Shown here: in pieces, positions 1-8,793 of the stretch
Layout: every line of letters begins with the position of its first letter
Numbering within the stretch: position 1 is the first letter of the stretch
From: Pseudomonadota bacterium
Lineage (GTDB): Bacteria; Pseudomonadota; Gammaproteobacteria; JAKAQQ01
Direction: 5' to 3'
NCBI GenBank assembly: GCA_021839245.1
Contig: JAKCBQ010000004.1
Location: 49,459 to 113,458 of the forward strand
DNA: 64,000 bases
Notes under the pieces: model-generated
Database searches by the model: none
What the model was told of the DNA's origin: nothing
What the model saw: only the letters and a program-made list of their open reading frames with translations
Program-made: the position numbers and the translations under genes

Positions 1-117
1 TCAGTGCGGCTGAAGTGCATACGGCGCAGATCACGGACGCAGATCGTAAACGCTTGCCGCGGTTCCCGGTCCAGTCAAGTCCAATCTCTGCTGTAATTTC
101 GCTCCGGCTCGACGTGC

Positions 118-318
118 TCAACTCAAGGACACCACCTGCTCCAAAGGAGGGCCCGCGGGGTGTCGGGTCGCGAGCCATTCGTGAAATTCATCCCTATTGA
201 GGTAGCGCTGCCCGCCCCACGCCTCGTGCTGCTCGACCAAGAGAGCCCCGAGGAGACGGTGGGCCGATTCGGCACCGGGGAAGATCCGGATCACCCGCTC
301 CCGTCGGCGATTGACGGC
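118..318 (-). pseudogene. IS256-family transposase, C-terminal fragment
   Basis: On the minus strand an open stretch of about 66 codons ends in TGA and encodes residues typical of the last part of IS256 (Mutator-type) transposases. It has an Arg-rich segment followed by the VIRIFPGAESAHRLLGALL block, then EQHEAW and a YLNRDEFHEW-like tail. The rest of the transposase, including the DDE catalytic residues, is absent: the matching sequence stops where the IS1595-type remnant begins on the other strand. It is therefore a dead fragment left by an old insertion. The family call rests on remembered family patterns and has not been searched. Confidence 0.6.
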
Positions 319-975
319 AGTTTAAGGACTCAATCGTCCCCGTCAGAAAAGCAAAACCGATCGAGAATTTTGTGGCGGGAAGCACGGCGCGTGCTGCCGC
401 TGAGATCGTCGGCGTTCAGCCCAACACCGCGATCCGCTTCTTCATGCGCCTGCGCCCGCTGCTCGCCAGCAAGCTCCCGAGCTATCAGCTCTGTGGCGAG
501 AAGGGAAGCGGATGAGAGTGACTTCGGGAGTGTGCGCAAGGGCAAGCGAGGTCACGGAGCGGCCAGCAAGGTGGTCGTATTCGGGCTTTAAAACCGGGGC
601 GGTCAGATTTATACCGCCGCCATCACCAACGCCCGAACCGAGACGTTGCTGCCTATCATTCAGGAGAAGGTCGAGCCTGACAGCATCGTTTATACCGATG
701 CGTTCGGCGCCTACGGCGCCCACGATGCGCTTGATGTATCCGATTTCCATCATCGGCGAATCAATCACTCAAAGCGCTTCGCCATGCGGCGGAATCCCAT
801 CAACGGCATCGAGAATTTTGGGAACCAAGCCGAGCGTCAGATGCACAAGGACAGCGGGATCAAACCAGAGAACTTTTACTGGTTTTTGAAAGAGTGCGAG
901 TGGCATTTCAATGGAGGCCGTCACTCACAGCTCCTGAAGCAGCTAAAATCCTGGTATAAACAGGCAAAACACTAA
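318..975 (+). pseudogene. IS1595-family (ISXO2-like) transposase, broken
   Basis: The conceptual product matches IS1595-type DDE transposases through most of their length. The N-terminal part (KPIENFVAGSTARAAAE) reads in one frame to about position 503, where an extra G in a run of Gs shifts the frame. The catalytic part follows (DESDFGSVRKGKRG, TDAFGAYG, INHSKRF, GIENF, then ENFYWFLKECEW). It is interrupted by an in-frame TAA at 589-591. The final segment from about 592 to 975 is open and ends in TAA. One frameshift plus one nonsense codon make it non-functional. No terminal inverted repeats were identified with confidence. Confidence 0.8.
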
Positions 976-1124
976 CCCTTAGCTACTTCAGCCCCAAGAC
1001 TCAAGACTTGAGAAGATGCTTGGACTCTTCCCGCTCCGCGCCAGCCTGCCCGGGCGACACCCTCGCCCGTGAAAACCTTCGACCAGAGGTCGCACGTGCG
1101 CACCCGCCTCTTTCAACGGAATTC

Positions 1125-1218
1125 TGGCGGAGAGAGAGGGATTCGAACCCTCGAAGGGCGTACAAGCACCCTTACTCCCTTAGCAGGGGAGCGCTTTCGA
1201 CCACTCAGCCATCTCTCC
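1125..1218 (-). tRNA. serV: tRNA-Ser (anticodon GCT)
   Basis: Read on the minus strand, the sequence starts GGAGAGAT and ends CTCTCTCC plus an encoded GCCA. It folds as a class II tRNA with a long variable arm. The anticodon loop reads CTGCTAA, giving anticodon GCT for AGC/AGT codons, and the T-loop GGTTCGAATCC is intact. It lies 39 nt downstream of csrA on the same strand. This csrA/tRNA-Ser adjacency is common in gammaproteobacteria, so it may be processed from the csrA transcript. No separate promoter is evident in the short gap. Confidence 0.95.
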
Positions 1219-1257
1219 ACACCGCCGCATCAACTTTTGCCGATCCGGGCCACAGGC

Positions 1258-1584
1258 TCAGTCGAGATCCTCTTCTTCAGGATTGTCGTCCTCGACGGAC
1301 TCCTCGAAGGCATGGTTCTTCTTCCGGTAGTATTCGGGATCGACGTTGCCCGGCTCCACCTTCGCCGATCCACCCTTGCCGACCCGACCCATCGAAAGCG
1401 CGGTCATGCCCTGCGAGGCACGCTCCTGCTGGATCCGGATGTAGATTTCCTCACGGTGGACGGCGATGTCACGCGGAGCGTTGATGCCGATCCGGACTTG
1501 GTTGCCCTTGACGCCGAGGACCGTCAACGTGACGTCGTCACCGACCATGACGGTTTCCCCGACGCGACGTGTCAGTATGAGCAT
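1258..1584 (-). CDS. csrA: Carbon storage regulator CsrA with acidic C-terminal extension
   Basis: This is the RNA-binding translational regulator CsrA/RsmA, which binds GGA motifs in mRNA leaders. The first 60 or so residues match the family: [15 protein letters not shown] at the start, then the core with [19 protein letters not shown], which contains the conserved Arg of the RNA-binding face. The start was chosen at MLILTRR because AAGGAG lies about 8 nt upstream. The protein has 108 residues, while typical CsrA has 60-70. The extra 45 or so residues include an Arg/Gly/Lys stretch and end in an acidic tail rich in Glu and Asp. Such a tail could tune RNA affinity or partner binding, which is inference. 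It lies downstream of alaS-lysC as in many relatives. Confidence 0.93.
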   Translation of the reverse strand: MLILTRRVGETVMVGDDVTLTVLGVKGNQVRIGINAPRDIAVHREEIYIRIQQERASQGMTALSMGRVGKGGSAKVEPGNVDPEYYRKKNHAFEESVEDDNPEEEDLD

Positions 1585-1785
1585 GATGGAATCTCCTTGA
1601 AGGGATCTGGCGTGTGGCCAACAACGATGAGGTGCCCGTCCGCCGTGTTCACCCGTGTCCTGCTCGCTGAGCCCCCCCTCGGGCACCTGCCCCCAGCGAG
1701 AGCGGGTGTCGCGCAACAAACGCACGGGTGTGCTGTGTCTATTATGCCCCGAACGGAGAGCTCCTGCAGAATTTAGAAGGGTCGT

Positions 1786-3051
1786 TCAGGCCACCGATTG
1801 ACCGTGTGTGCAGCCCCCCGTGGGCGCTGCACCGAGTCCCAGACGTTCATGGAGTGCCCGAAGCGCACGTTCCGCTTCGGTCTCGTCGACCGTAACCGAA
1901 AGGCGGATCTCGGCCGTGGCCGCCATGCGCACGGCCACCCCCTCCTCGGCCAGAATGGCGAAAAGACGTGCGGACACCTCGGGGTGAGACCGGAGTCCCA
2001 GGCCGACGAGCGAGATCTTCGCCACGCTCGGGCAACCCGACACGCTCTCCGCGCCCTCCGCACCGGCACGATCGCGAACGAGCGCTTGCGCGCGGGCGTA
2101 GTCCGCCCGGGACACGGTGAACGAGAGATCGATCCGGCCGTCGCGTGCCACGTTCTGGACGATCATATCGAGACAGATCCCGTGCGCGGCGAGGGGAGCC
2201 AGAAGGCGGGAGGTGACCGGGCGGCGGGCGGGGAGACCGAGCACGCTGATCTCCGCTTCCTGGGAGCTCAAGGCGAGGCCGGCCAGTACGAGTCCCTCGA
2301 CCCCCTCCCCGACGTCCCCCACCCGGGTCCCCTCCCCACTGCGGAAACTCGACAACACCTTGAGCGGCAAGCGATGGCGGCCGGCGATCTCAACCGAACG
2401 AATGTGCAGAACCTTCGCGCCCGAGCCGGCCATCTCGATCATTTCCTCGTAGCTCAGCGTCTCTCGTCTCGAAGGCAGGGGCACCACCCGGGGGTCGGCG
2501 CTGTACACACCGTCGACATCGGTGTAGATCTGGCATTCCGCGGCGCCGAGGACCGCCGCGAGGGCCACGGCCGTCGTGTCCGAGCCGCCGCGTCCGAGGG
2601 TCGTCCAGCGGCCGGCGGCCGTGGCCCCCTGGAAGCCACAAACGACCGGGACCCGACCGGCGGCGAGATCGGCGGCGAGGAGCCCGCAATCGATATCGCG
2701 GATGCGGGCCCGTCCGGGGGCTTCGTCGGTCAGGATCCCAAGCTGGAGCGCATTGTAGGAACAGGCCTCGACGCCTCGGGCCCGAAGAGCGATGGAGAGA
2801 AGGGCGGCGTTGGCCATCTCCCCGGTGACGAGGAGAGCGTCGAGTTCCTCGAGGGAGGGCTCGGGGCTCACGGCGCGTGCGCTCTCGAGAAGCCGGTCGG
2901 TGGTCCCAGCCGGGGCCGAAACAACGACGACGAGATCGTGGTCGACCGCCGCGGCGGCGATGCGTTCGGCCACGATGCGGACACGCTCGGGGTCGGCGAG
3001 GGAGGTTCCGCCGTACTTCTGGACGACGAGCGGCCGCTCAGGCGACGTCAC
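1786..3051 (-). CDS. lysC: Aspartate kinase
   Basis: Aspartokinase phosphorylates aspartate, the first step to lysine, threonine, methionine and diaminopimelate. The N-terminal kinase motif VVQKYGGTSLAD is present, followed by the GRGGSDTTAVALAAVLGA substrate-binding block and TDVDGVYSADPR. Two C-terminal ACT domains (roughly residues 265-400) should give end-product feedback. The length of about 421 residues is normal for a stand-alone enzyme of the LysC-beta type. The GTG start at 3051 was chosen because the kinase homology begins right after it. That start overlaps the end of alaS by 14 nt, so translation is probably coupled. csrA follows downstream. Confidence 0.93.
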   Translation of the reverse strand: MTSPERPLVVQKYGGTSLADPERVRIVAERIAAAAVDHDLVVVVSAPAGTTDRLLESARAVSPEPSLEELDALLVTGEMANAALLSIALRARGVEACSYNALQLGILTDEAPGRARIRDIDCGLLAADLAAGRVPVVCGFQGATAAGRWTTLGRGGSDTTAVALAAVLGAAECQIYTDVDGVYSADPRVVPLPSRRETLSYEEMIEMAGSGAKVLHIRSVEIAGRHRLPLKVLSSFRSGEGTRVGDVGEGVEGLVLAGLALSSQEAEISVLGLPARRPVTSRLLAPLAAHGICLDMIVQNVARDGRIDLSFTVSRADYARAQALVRDRAGAEGAESVSGCPSVAKISLVGLGLRSHPEVSARLFAILAEEGVAVRMAATAEIRLSVTVDETEAERALRALHERLGLGAAPTGGCTHGQSVA

Positions 3052-5644
3052 GAAGGCGCTCCTCGACCCAGCGGGGAACAGCGGCAAGAACATGCTCGAG
3101 CGCTCCGGGGTCGCCTCCGCCGGCCTCGGCGAAATCGTCACGCCCCCCGCCGCGGGCGCCGGCGAGAGGACCGACAGCCGCGAGAAGGGCGCGGGCCGAG
3201 AGGCCGTGCGGAGCGTGCGGGGTCACGGCCGCCAGAAGGCGCAGACGGCCGTCGACGATGCTGGCCAAGAGGACCACTGCGGGATTCCCGAGACGCGCAC
3301 GCAGCCGATCCGCCGCCTCGCGGAGCGCGGCGGGCGCCACACCGTCCAGGGGGGCGGCGAGCACGCTCACGCCGCCCACCTGGACCCGGCGGGCGAGAAG
3401 ATCGGCGCCGCCTCCTTCAAGAAGTCGCCGTTCGAGTTCGGCGATGCGCCGCTCCTGTGCCCGCAACTCCGCTTGAAGCTTCTCAAGCCTCTGGGGGAGA
3501 TCCGCCACCGGAACGTCGAGGCGGTGGGCGGCGTCGAGCAAAAGCGCCTCGCGTTCGTCCGCCCAGCGAAGCGCCGCGAGGCCCGCCACCGCCTCGAGCC
3601 GACGAACACCGGCGGCAAGCGGTCCTTCGCTCGTGATCTTGAAGCCGCCGATCTCGCCCGTGCGGGCGACGTGGGTGCCGCCGCAAAGTTCGAGCGACAC
3701 GTCCCCGAAGCCGACCATGCGCACCTGATCACCGTATTTTTCACCGAAAAAGGCCAGAGCCCCCCTCTTCTGCGCTTCGGTCAAGGGGACAAGAGCCACC
3801 TGCGCGGGAAGATCGGCGAGAATGGCGCGCACGACGTCTTCTTCCACACGCGCGCGCTCCTCACGACCGAGCGGGTGCGGGGCGGCAAAATCGAATCGCA
3901 GGCGATCGGGCGCCACAAGAGACCCGCGCTGCTGGACCTGTTCGCCGAGCACCCGTCGTAGCGCGGCGTGGACGAGGTGCGTGGCGCTGTGATGACGGAC
4001 GAGGGCGCGGCGACGCTCGTCGTCGACCAGGGCACGCACGCGGTCACCGCGTCGTATCACCCCTTCGACCCGCCCCCAATGAAGAATCGCCTCACCCCGT
4101 CGCTGGGTGTCGTGCACACGGAGCCGACCCGCCGGAGCGTGGAGCACTCCCCGGTCACCCACCTGGCCGCCGCCCTCGGGATAAAAGGGCGTGCGGTCGA
4201 GAACGACCGCGCCTTCCTCGCCGTCCACGAGCTCCACCGCCGGCCCACGACCGTTCTCGAGAGCGAGGACGGTCCCCTCGTCCGTGAGGGTTTCGTAGCC
4301 CGAAAAATGGCTCTTCTGACCTTCACGGTCGACGCGATCGGCGCGGAAAGAGGAGGCGCGGCGGGCCCGTTCGCGCTGTTCGCCGAGAGCTTTCTCGAAC
4401 CCCTCGACGTCGACCGTCCAACCCCGCTCGCGCAGCACGTCCTGCGTCAGATCAAGCGGAAACCCGTAGGTGTCGGAAAGGCGGAAAGCCACCTGCCCGG
4501 GAAGCACCCGCCCCGGCGTGCGCTCGAGCTCGGCTTCGAGGAGGGCAAGCCCTTCACGGAGCGTCAGACGAAAACGCTCTTCCTCGGCCCGCAGACAGGC
4601 CCGCACCGTCGCCTCGGCGGCGGAGAGGGCGGGGTCGGTCTCGCCCATGAGCGCCACCACGGTCGGAACGAGAGCCTCCAGGAAGGGTTGGTCGGCACCG
4701 AGCTTGACCCCGTGACGGACGGCGCGCCGAAGGATCCGGCGCAGAACGTAGCCCCGCCCTTCGTTGCCCGGAAGCACGCCGTCGGTCACGAGAAACGTGG
4801 CGGCACGGACGTGATCGGCAATGACGCGAAGCGACGGCTGCCCCTCGTCACGCACGCCCACCGCCACTGCCGCCGCCGAGACGAGCGCACGAAACAGATC
4901 CGTCTCGTAGTTCGAGACGACCCCCTGCATGACGGCGGCGATGCGCTCGAGGCCCATCCCGGTATCGACGCAGCGACGCGGCAGCGGCGTGAGAGTCCCC
5001 GCCGCATCGCGCTCGTACTGCATGAACACGATGTTCCAGATCTCGACGTAGCGGTCTCCCTCGACACCCGAACCCGGAGGCCCGCCCGGCACGGACGCTC
5101 CGTGGTCGTAGAAAATTTCGGTCGAGGGGCCGCAGGGTCCGGTCTCGCCCATCGCCCAGAAGTTGTCGTCGCCGGCGATGGCCACGACGCGCTCGGCGGG
5201 AACACCGATCTCCTCGCGCCAGAGCCGCGCGCTCTCAGGATCGTCCGCGTGCACCGTCACCCAGAGACGCTCGGGGGAAAGCTTGAGAACCCCCACGAGA
5301 TAATCCCAGGCCAAGCGGATCGCCTCGGGCTTGAAGTAATCGCCAAAACTGAAATTGCCGAGCATCTCGAAGAGCGTGTGGTGACGCGCGGTGTAGCCCA
5401 CGTTGTCAAGATCATTGTGTTTCCCGCCGGCCCTAAGGCAACGCTGTACCGAGACCGCCCGCACGTAAGGGCGGGCCTCGCGCCCGAGAAAGACGTCCTT
5501 GAATTGCACCATGCCCGCGTTCACGAACAGAAGCGAGGGGTCGCGTTGCGGCACGAGTGAACTTGAGGGCACCACCGTGTGATCGTGCGCGGCAAAATAG
5601 TCGAGGAAGCTCTGGCGCAACGCGCCGGTGGTTTGAGGGGGCAT
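3038..5644 (-). CDS. alaS: Alanyl-tRNA synthetase
   Basis: This class II synthetase charges tRNA-Ala. The 868 residues match the usual 870-880. The N-terminal catalytic domain is seen in SFLDYFAAHDHTVVPSSSLVP, RCLRAGGKHNDLDNVG and LFEMLGNFSFGDYF. The editing domain carries HHSATHLVHAALR and CGGTHVARTGEIGGF, which supply the zinc-binding and proof-reading His and Cys residues. The C-Ala domain follows. In most gammaproteobacteria recX lies directly upstream, but here a five-gene island separates them. The start at MPPQTTGALRQSFLDYF is supported by homology, although the ribosome-binding site is weak. Confidence 0.96.
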   Translation of the reverse strand: MPPQTTGALRQSFLDYFAAHDHTVVPSSSLVPQRDPSLLFVNAGMVQFKDVFLGREARPYVRAVSVQRCLRAGGKHNDLDNVGYTARHHTLFEMLGNFSFGDYFKPEAIRLAWDYLVGVLKLSPERLWVTVHADDPESARLWREEIGVPAERVVAIAGDDNFWAMGETGPCGPSTEIFYDHGASVPGGPPGSGVEGDRYVEIWNIVFMQYERDAAGTLTPLPRRCVDTGMGLERIAAVMQGVVSNYETDLFRALVSAAAVAVGVRDEGQPSLRVIADHVRAATFLVTDGVLPGNEGRGYVLRRILRRAVRHGVKLGADQPFLEALVPTVVALMGETDPALSAAEATVRACLRAEEERFRLTLREGLALLEAELERTPGRVLPGQVAFRLSDTYGFPLDLTQDVLRERGWTVDVEGFEKALGEQRERARRASSFRADRVDREGQKSHFSGYETLTDEGTVLALENGRGPAVELVDGEEGAVVLDRTPFYPEGGGQVGDRGVLHAPAGRLRVHDTQRRGEAILHWGRVEGVIRRGDRVRALVDDERRRALVRHHSATHLVHAALRRVLGEQVQQRGSLVAPDRLRFDFAAPHPLGREERARVEEDVVRAILADLPAQVALVPLTEAQKRGALAFFGEKYGDQVRMVGFGDVSLELCGGTHVARTGEIGGFKITSEGPLAAGVRRLEAVAGLAALRWADEREALLLDAAHRLDVPVADLPQRLEKLQAELRAQERRIAELERRLLEGGGADLLARRVQVGGVSVLAAPLDGVAPAALREAADRLRARLGNPAVVLLASIVDGRLRLLAAVTPHAPHGLSARALLAAVGPLAGARGGGRDDFAEAGGGDPGALEHVLAAVPRWVEERLRDVA

Positions 5645-6044
5645 CTCGCGGGCGGTCCTCGCACGGGCGTCCCGTCCGGACGCGACGGTTTATTGTCCCC
5701 CAAATCTCTTCGTTTCGCGCCGTCGGCCCCCACGTCTTGGCGCAAGGGTGAGCACTCCCCGCCGGGAGACAGAACGTCGAACCCCCACGCCGGCCTCCCG
5801 CCGGGCCTCGCCACGCAAACCGGTCCGTCGGCCGGACCCCGGAAGGGATCCCGCCCGGATCGGGGATGCCCCCGCGAGCAGGCGACTCCAGAAGCCCTTC
5901 CCAAGGAGGATCCACGACGAAACCAGACGCCTGACGGATATGACGCCCGGCTGGACTGTGACCGGACGCCGCTGACGGCAGCCGAAGCCCGACCCCTCGC
6001 AAATCACAGAGAGCACGGCTGCGGCCTTGCCGCGCCTGGAAAAG
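5645..6044. other. Intergenic gap between alaS and the inserted island
   Basis: About 400 nt lie between the alaS start and the last gene of the island. Open frames here have no family resemblance. A short AT-rich patch around 5690-5710 could hold the alaS promoter, but no convincing -35/-10 pair is seen. No tRNA, riboswitch or repeat is recognised. No clear terminator for the upstream island operon is visible. Confidence 0.5.
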
Positions 6045-6950
6045 TCAGAGAGGCCGGTGAAGCAGCACGAAGAACGACACGATGGCCAGCTGCGCAAGAG
6101 GGTAATAGCTGGCACGGTCGAACAGTTTTGCGGCCGCCCGGCTGTCGTGCCCACGAACCAGCCTCAACGCGGGCAGCACAAGCAGGAACACCCCCGCCGC
6201 GGCGCTGCTCACCCGATACAACGTGCCAAGCCTGAGCGGCGACATCCACGGCAGGAACATGCTCAGAACGAGAGTCAGCGTGATGGTTACCGCCACCAGG
6301 GTCCCGGCGACCCGAAGACCCCAGACGACAGGAATAGTTTGCGCACCGACGCGTTTATCTTCTTCGACATCGTTCCAGTCCGCGGGAATATTCTGGCCCC
6401 CGATTTCCCAGCACATAAGCCACGCCAGAAGCAAAAGCAGCAGTGGCAGCGGGGGGTGGGCCCGGACCACGAAAACCGCGGCCAGTGGACCGGCCGACTT
6501 GACCAAACCACTGACCAGCGTTCGCCAGTAGGTCAACTTGAGAAGAACGCAGTAGATCACTTCGAGCCCGGCGGCGGCAACCACGACGAGCACGAGAACC
6601 GGTCGGAGCAGAAAGGCTCCGACGAGTGTCAGGGTGAACCAGAATACGAACCAGGCGACAGCGTCGCGCATGCTGAGCAAGCCCTGCGCCAACGGGTGAC
6701 GCATCCCGGTGGCTTCCACCGCGTAACCCGCATTGATGTCGCCGCCGGCAAACTTCGCCCGGTCGACCTTGGCCCCGACGAGATCGTTGAGCGCATAGAC
6801 GGCGATATAGCCCGACGCTGCGGTCAACAGCGAAAGCAGGAGCAACCGCCACGAGGGGAGATGCCCGAGCCAGAGCAGGGCGACAAAGCCCGGCATCGCC
6901 ACATCCAAGATCGCGTGCTTCAGTCGTGAGAGCGCCAAGAATTGCCGCAC
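6045..6950 (-). CDS. UbiA-family prenyltransferase (EboC-like)
   Basis: This is an integral membrane protein of the UbiA superfamily, which transfers isoprenyl groups to aromatic or other small acceptors. The 301 residues contain about eight or nine hydrophobic helices. Both Asp-rich motifs are present in divergent form: ALNDLVGAKVDR near residues 53-64, and DWNDVEEDKRVGAQTIPV near 193-210. The RHPLAQGLLS segment between them is typical. It does not look like the 4-hydroxybenzoate enzyme UbiA itself and is closer in flavour to EboC or geranylgeranyl-type members. It is the last gene of the five-gene operon, 3 nt after the UbiG-like gene. Acceptor and prenyl donor cannot be deduced. GC content is lower than in flanking genes. 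Confidence 0.8.
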   Translation of the reverse strand: MRQFLALSRLKHAILDVAMPGFVALLWLGHLPSWRLLLLSLLTAASGYIAVYALNDLVGAKVDRAKFAGGDINAGYAVEATGMRHPLAQGLLSMRDAVAWFVFWFTLTLVGAFLLRPVLVLVVVAAAGLEVIYCVLLKLTYWRTLVSGLVKSAGPLAAVFVVRAHPPLPLLLLLLAWLMCWEIGGQNIPADWNDVEEDKRVGAQTIPVVWGLRVAGTLVAVTITLTLVLSMFLPWMSPLRLGTLYRVSSAAAGVFLLVLPALRLVRGHDSRAAAKLFDRASYYPLAQLAIVSFFVLLHRPL

Positions 6951-6953
6951 CGA

Positions 6954-7667
6954 TCATGCCGCTCTTTTGATAAAGAAGATCATGTAGTTGACGTCTTCCT
7001 TGTCGTTCTCCAGCCGGAACCTCTTCGTCAAAGGGTTGTACATCAAGCTTGCACTGCCCGTGGGTTCGAGGCCTTGAGCACGCGCCCAACTCCGAAGTTC
7101 CTCCGGACGAATCAGTTTTTGGTAGTGGTGTGTGCCGCGGGGGAGCAGCCCGAGCACGTACTCACCGGCAAGGATGGCAAACAGAAAAGACTTGGCCGTA
7201 CGATTGATGGTGGAGAAAAAAGCCGCACCACCGGGCCGGAGAGCCCGCGCCACAGCGGCAATCACCGCCCGCGGTTCGGGCACGTGCTCCAGCATTTCCA
7301 TGCATGTCACAGCGTCATAACTCCCGGCTTCTTCTTGGGCAACCTGCTCCACGCTCGAGCAGCGGTAATCGATCGCGAGACCGTGCATCTCGGCATGCCG
7401 ACGCGCGGCTTTCAACGCCTTCTGCGACAGATCGATGGCGGTCACACGCACGCCGGATCGGGCCAGGCTTTCGGCGAGAATTCCCCCGCCGCACCCCACA
7501 TCCAAGACCCTCGTCGGAGGACCGCTGACCCTCTGAAGAACAAACCGTGAACGCAGGGGGTTGATGACGTGCAGCATGCGCATCTCGCCATGAGGATCCC
7601 ACCAGGTCTGCGCAAGACGATCAAACTTCTCAACCTCTTCATGATCTACATTCACAGGCCGGTTCAT
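6954..7667 (-). CDS. UbiG-like SAM-dependent O-methyltransferase
   Basis: This class I SAM methyltransferase of 237 residues resembles UbiG, the two-step O-methyltransferase of ubiquinone synthesis. Visible features are FDRLAQTWWDPHGEM near the N-terminus, the SAM-binding VLDVGCGGGILAESLA, CMEMLEHV and INRTAKSF. The ATG at 7667 fits UbiG's usual start; the frame runs open upstream but overlaps the preceding gene. It overlaps the cyclase-like gene by 29 nt and is followed after 3 nt by the prenyltransferase. It may be the cell's real UbiG, or a dedicated tailoring enzyme for the island's product. Its S-adenosylhomocysteine by-product would link chemically to the LuxS-like enzyme encoded two genes upstream. 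Confidence 0.85.
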   Translation of the reverse strand: MNRPVNVDHEEVEKFDRLAQTWWDPHGEMRMLHVINPLRSRFVLQRVSGPPTRVLDVGCGGGILAESLARSGVRVTAIDLSQKALKAARRHAEMHGLAIDYRCSSVEQVAQEEAGSYDAVTCMEMLEHVPEPRAVIAAVARALRPGGAAFFSTINRTAKSFLFAILAGEYVLGLLPRGTHHYQKLIRPEELRSWARAQGLEPTGSASLMYNPLTKRFRLENDKEDVNYMIFFIKRAA

Positions 7668-8793
7668 ACCCCGGATTCCTCCACTTCTCGAGCTCCTCGA
7701 CGGAACGTTCGATCTCCCGCCGGGATATATCGTTGAGAAAAACGCAATGACCAAGGGGATTCGGCATCGGAACGCTCTGGTGGCCGTTTCGGTGCTCGAC
7801 ACGATCAAGAAGCGATCGCCACATGAGCTCGGGATCCAGTAAAGCCCCATCAAGTGCGATCCCCAGCGTGTCTATCAGGCGGAAGATCCGATCGGTTTCG
7901 CTCACGGAGATTAGATGTCTTCTCTGCGCGATCAGAACCGAGACGACGATATCCAAAAGCACGGCCTCGCCGTGCAGCAGATGGTCTTCATGACGAGCCT
8001 CAAGCCCGTAGCAGAAGGTGTGGCCGAAGTCCATCGTGCGCATGAGGTTGCTTTCGAACAGATCCGGCTCAAGCTCCTCGAGGATGCCGGAGATGGCACG
8101 ACGGAGAATCGCTTCCCCTGTATCGTTTTGAAAGCGGGCGTCGATGCTCTCGGAACCATGTATCTCGAGCAGATGGAACAGATGCGCGTCTTTGATAATG
8201 GCCAGCTTGATGATTTCGCAAACACCGTTCAGGATGTGAGAGTGAGGGAGCGTGTTCAGGAACCCTCGATCCAGCAAGACCCGCAAGGGAGGTTCGAAGC
8301 TCCCCAGACGATTCTTGTGACCGTTGAAGTTGATTCCGTTTTTGATGCCTACCGCGGCGTCGACATATCCCATGAGGGTGGTGGGCACCTTGACATGAGG
8401 AACACCACGGCGGTAGCTGCTGGCGACGTAGCCGACGACATCGGTCAGAACGCCACCGCCGATCGCGATGATCGGCTCGTCTCTACGGTGGATGGGAAAC
8501 GCGTCAAGCTCGCGCAGGAGATCAAGATAGCGATCGAACGTCTTGCCGGCTTCACCAGCAGTAAAAAGGACAATCTTGGCGTCGATTCCCCGATGAGCGA
8601 AATAGGACGATATCTCCTCGCCGTGATGCCGCGCAACTTGGCGATCCAACACCACGAACCGTCGCCCCCCCTCGAGCCGGCCGGGCAAAAGGAGCGCCGT
8701 ATTTTCGGGCGAAAAGAGGCTGGAACATTCAGTGATGTCGTAGGCCAGCGTCCGGTGGTGGCGGACGCACCAGTGAGCGGGCTCGCGGGTCAT
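7639..8793 (-). CDS. Sedoheptulose-7-phosphate cyclase-like protein (dehydroquinate synthase superfamily, EEVS/EboD type)
   Basis: This 384-residue member of the 3-dehydroquinate synthase superfamily carries GGGVLTDVVGYVASSYRRG, then PTTLMGYVDAAVGIKNGIN and FNGHKNRLGSFEPP, then MDFGHTF and LLHGEAVLLDI. The ASSYRRG and GHKNRLGS versions of these blocks resemble 2-epi-5-epi-valiolone synthases and EboD proteins more than AroB. AroB normally has VGGKTGVN followed by GKNMIG. The metal-binding Glu and His residues appear present. A C7-cyclitol precursor is therefore a plausible product, but the substrate is inferred. The gene starts in an ATGA overlap with the luxS-like stop and its 3' end overlaps the UbiG-like start, so it is tightly coupled to both. 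Confidence 0.8.
   Translation of the reverse strand: MTREPAHWCVRHHRTLAYDITECSSLFSPENTALLLPGRLEGGRRFVVLDRQVARHHGEEISSYFAHRGIDAKIVLFTAGEAGKTFDRYLDLLRELDAFPIHRRDEPIIAIGGGVLTDVVGYVASSYRRGVPHVKVPTTLMGYVDAAVGIKNGINFNGHKNRLGSFEPPLRVLLDRGFLNTLPHSHILNGVCEIIKLAIIKDAHLFHLLEIHGSESIDARFQNDTGEAILRRAISGILEELEPDLFESNLMRTMDFGHTFCYGLEARHEDHLLHGEAVLLDIVVSVLIAQRRHLISVSETDRIFRLIDTLGIALDGALLDPELMWRSLLDRVEHRNGHQSVPMPNPLGHCVFLNDISRREIERSVEELEKWRNPGYEPACECRS

Noticed and set aside
6045..7667. UbiA-like plus UbiG-like genes read as an ordinary ubiquinone operon
   Set aside because: Not fully excluded, but the prenyltransferase does not match the 4-hydroxybenzoate enzyme well, and the neighbours (LuxS, cyclase, TIM barrel) have no place in ubiquinone synthesis.
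7639..8793. Cyclase-like gene taken as aroB (3-dehydroquinate synthase)
   Set aside because: The ASSYRRG and GHKNRLGS motif variants and the operon context favour the sugar-phosphate cyclase branch over AroB.
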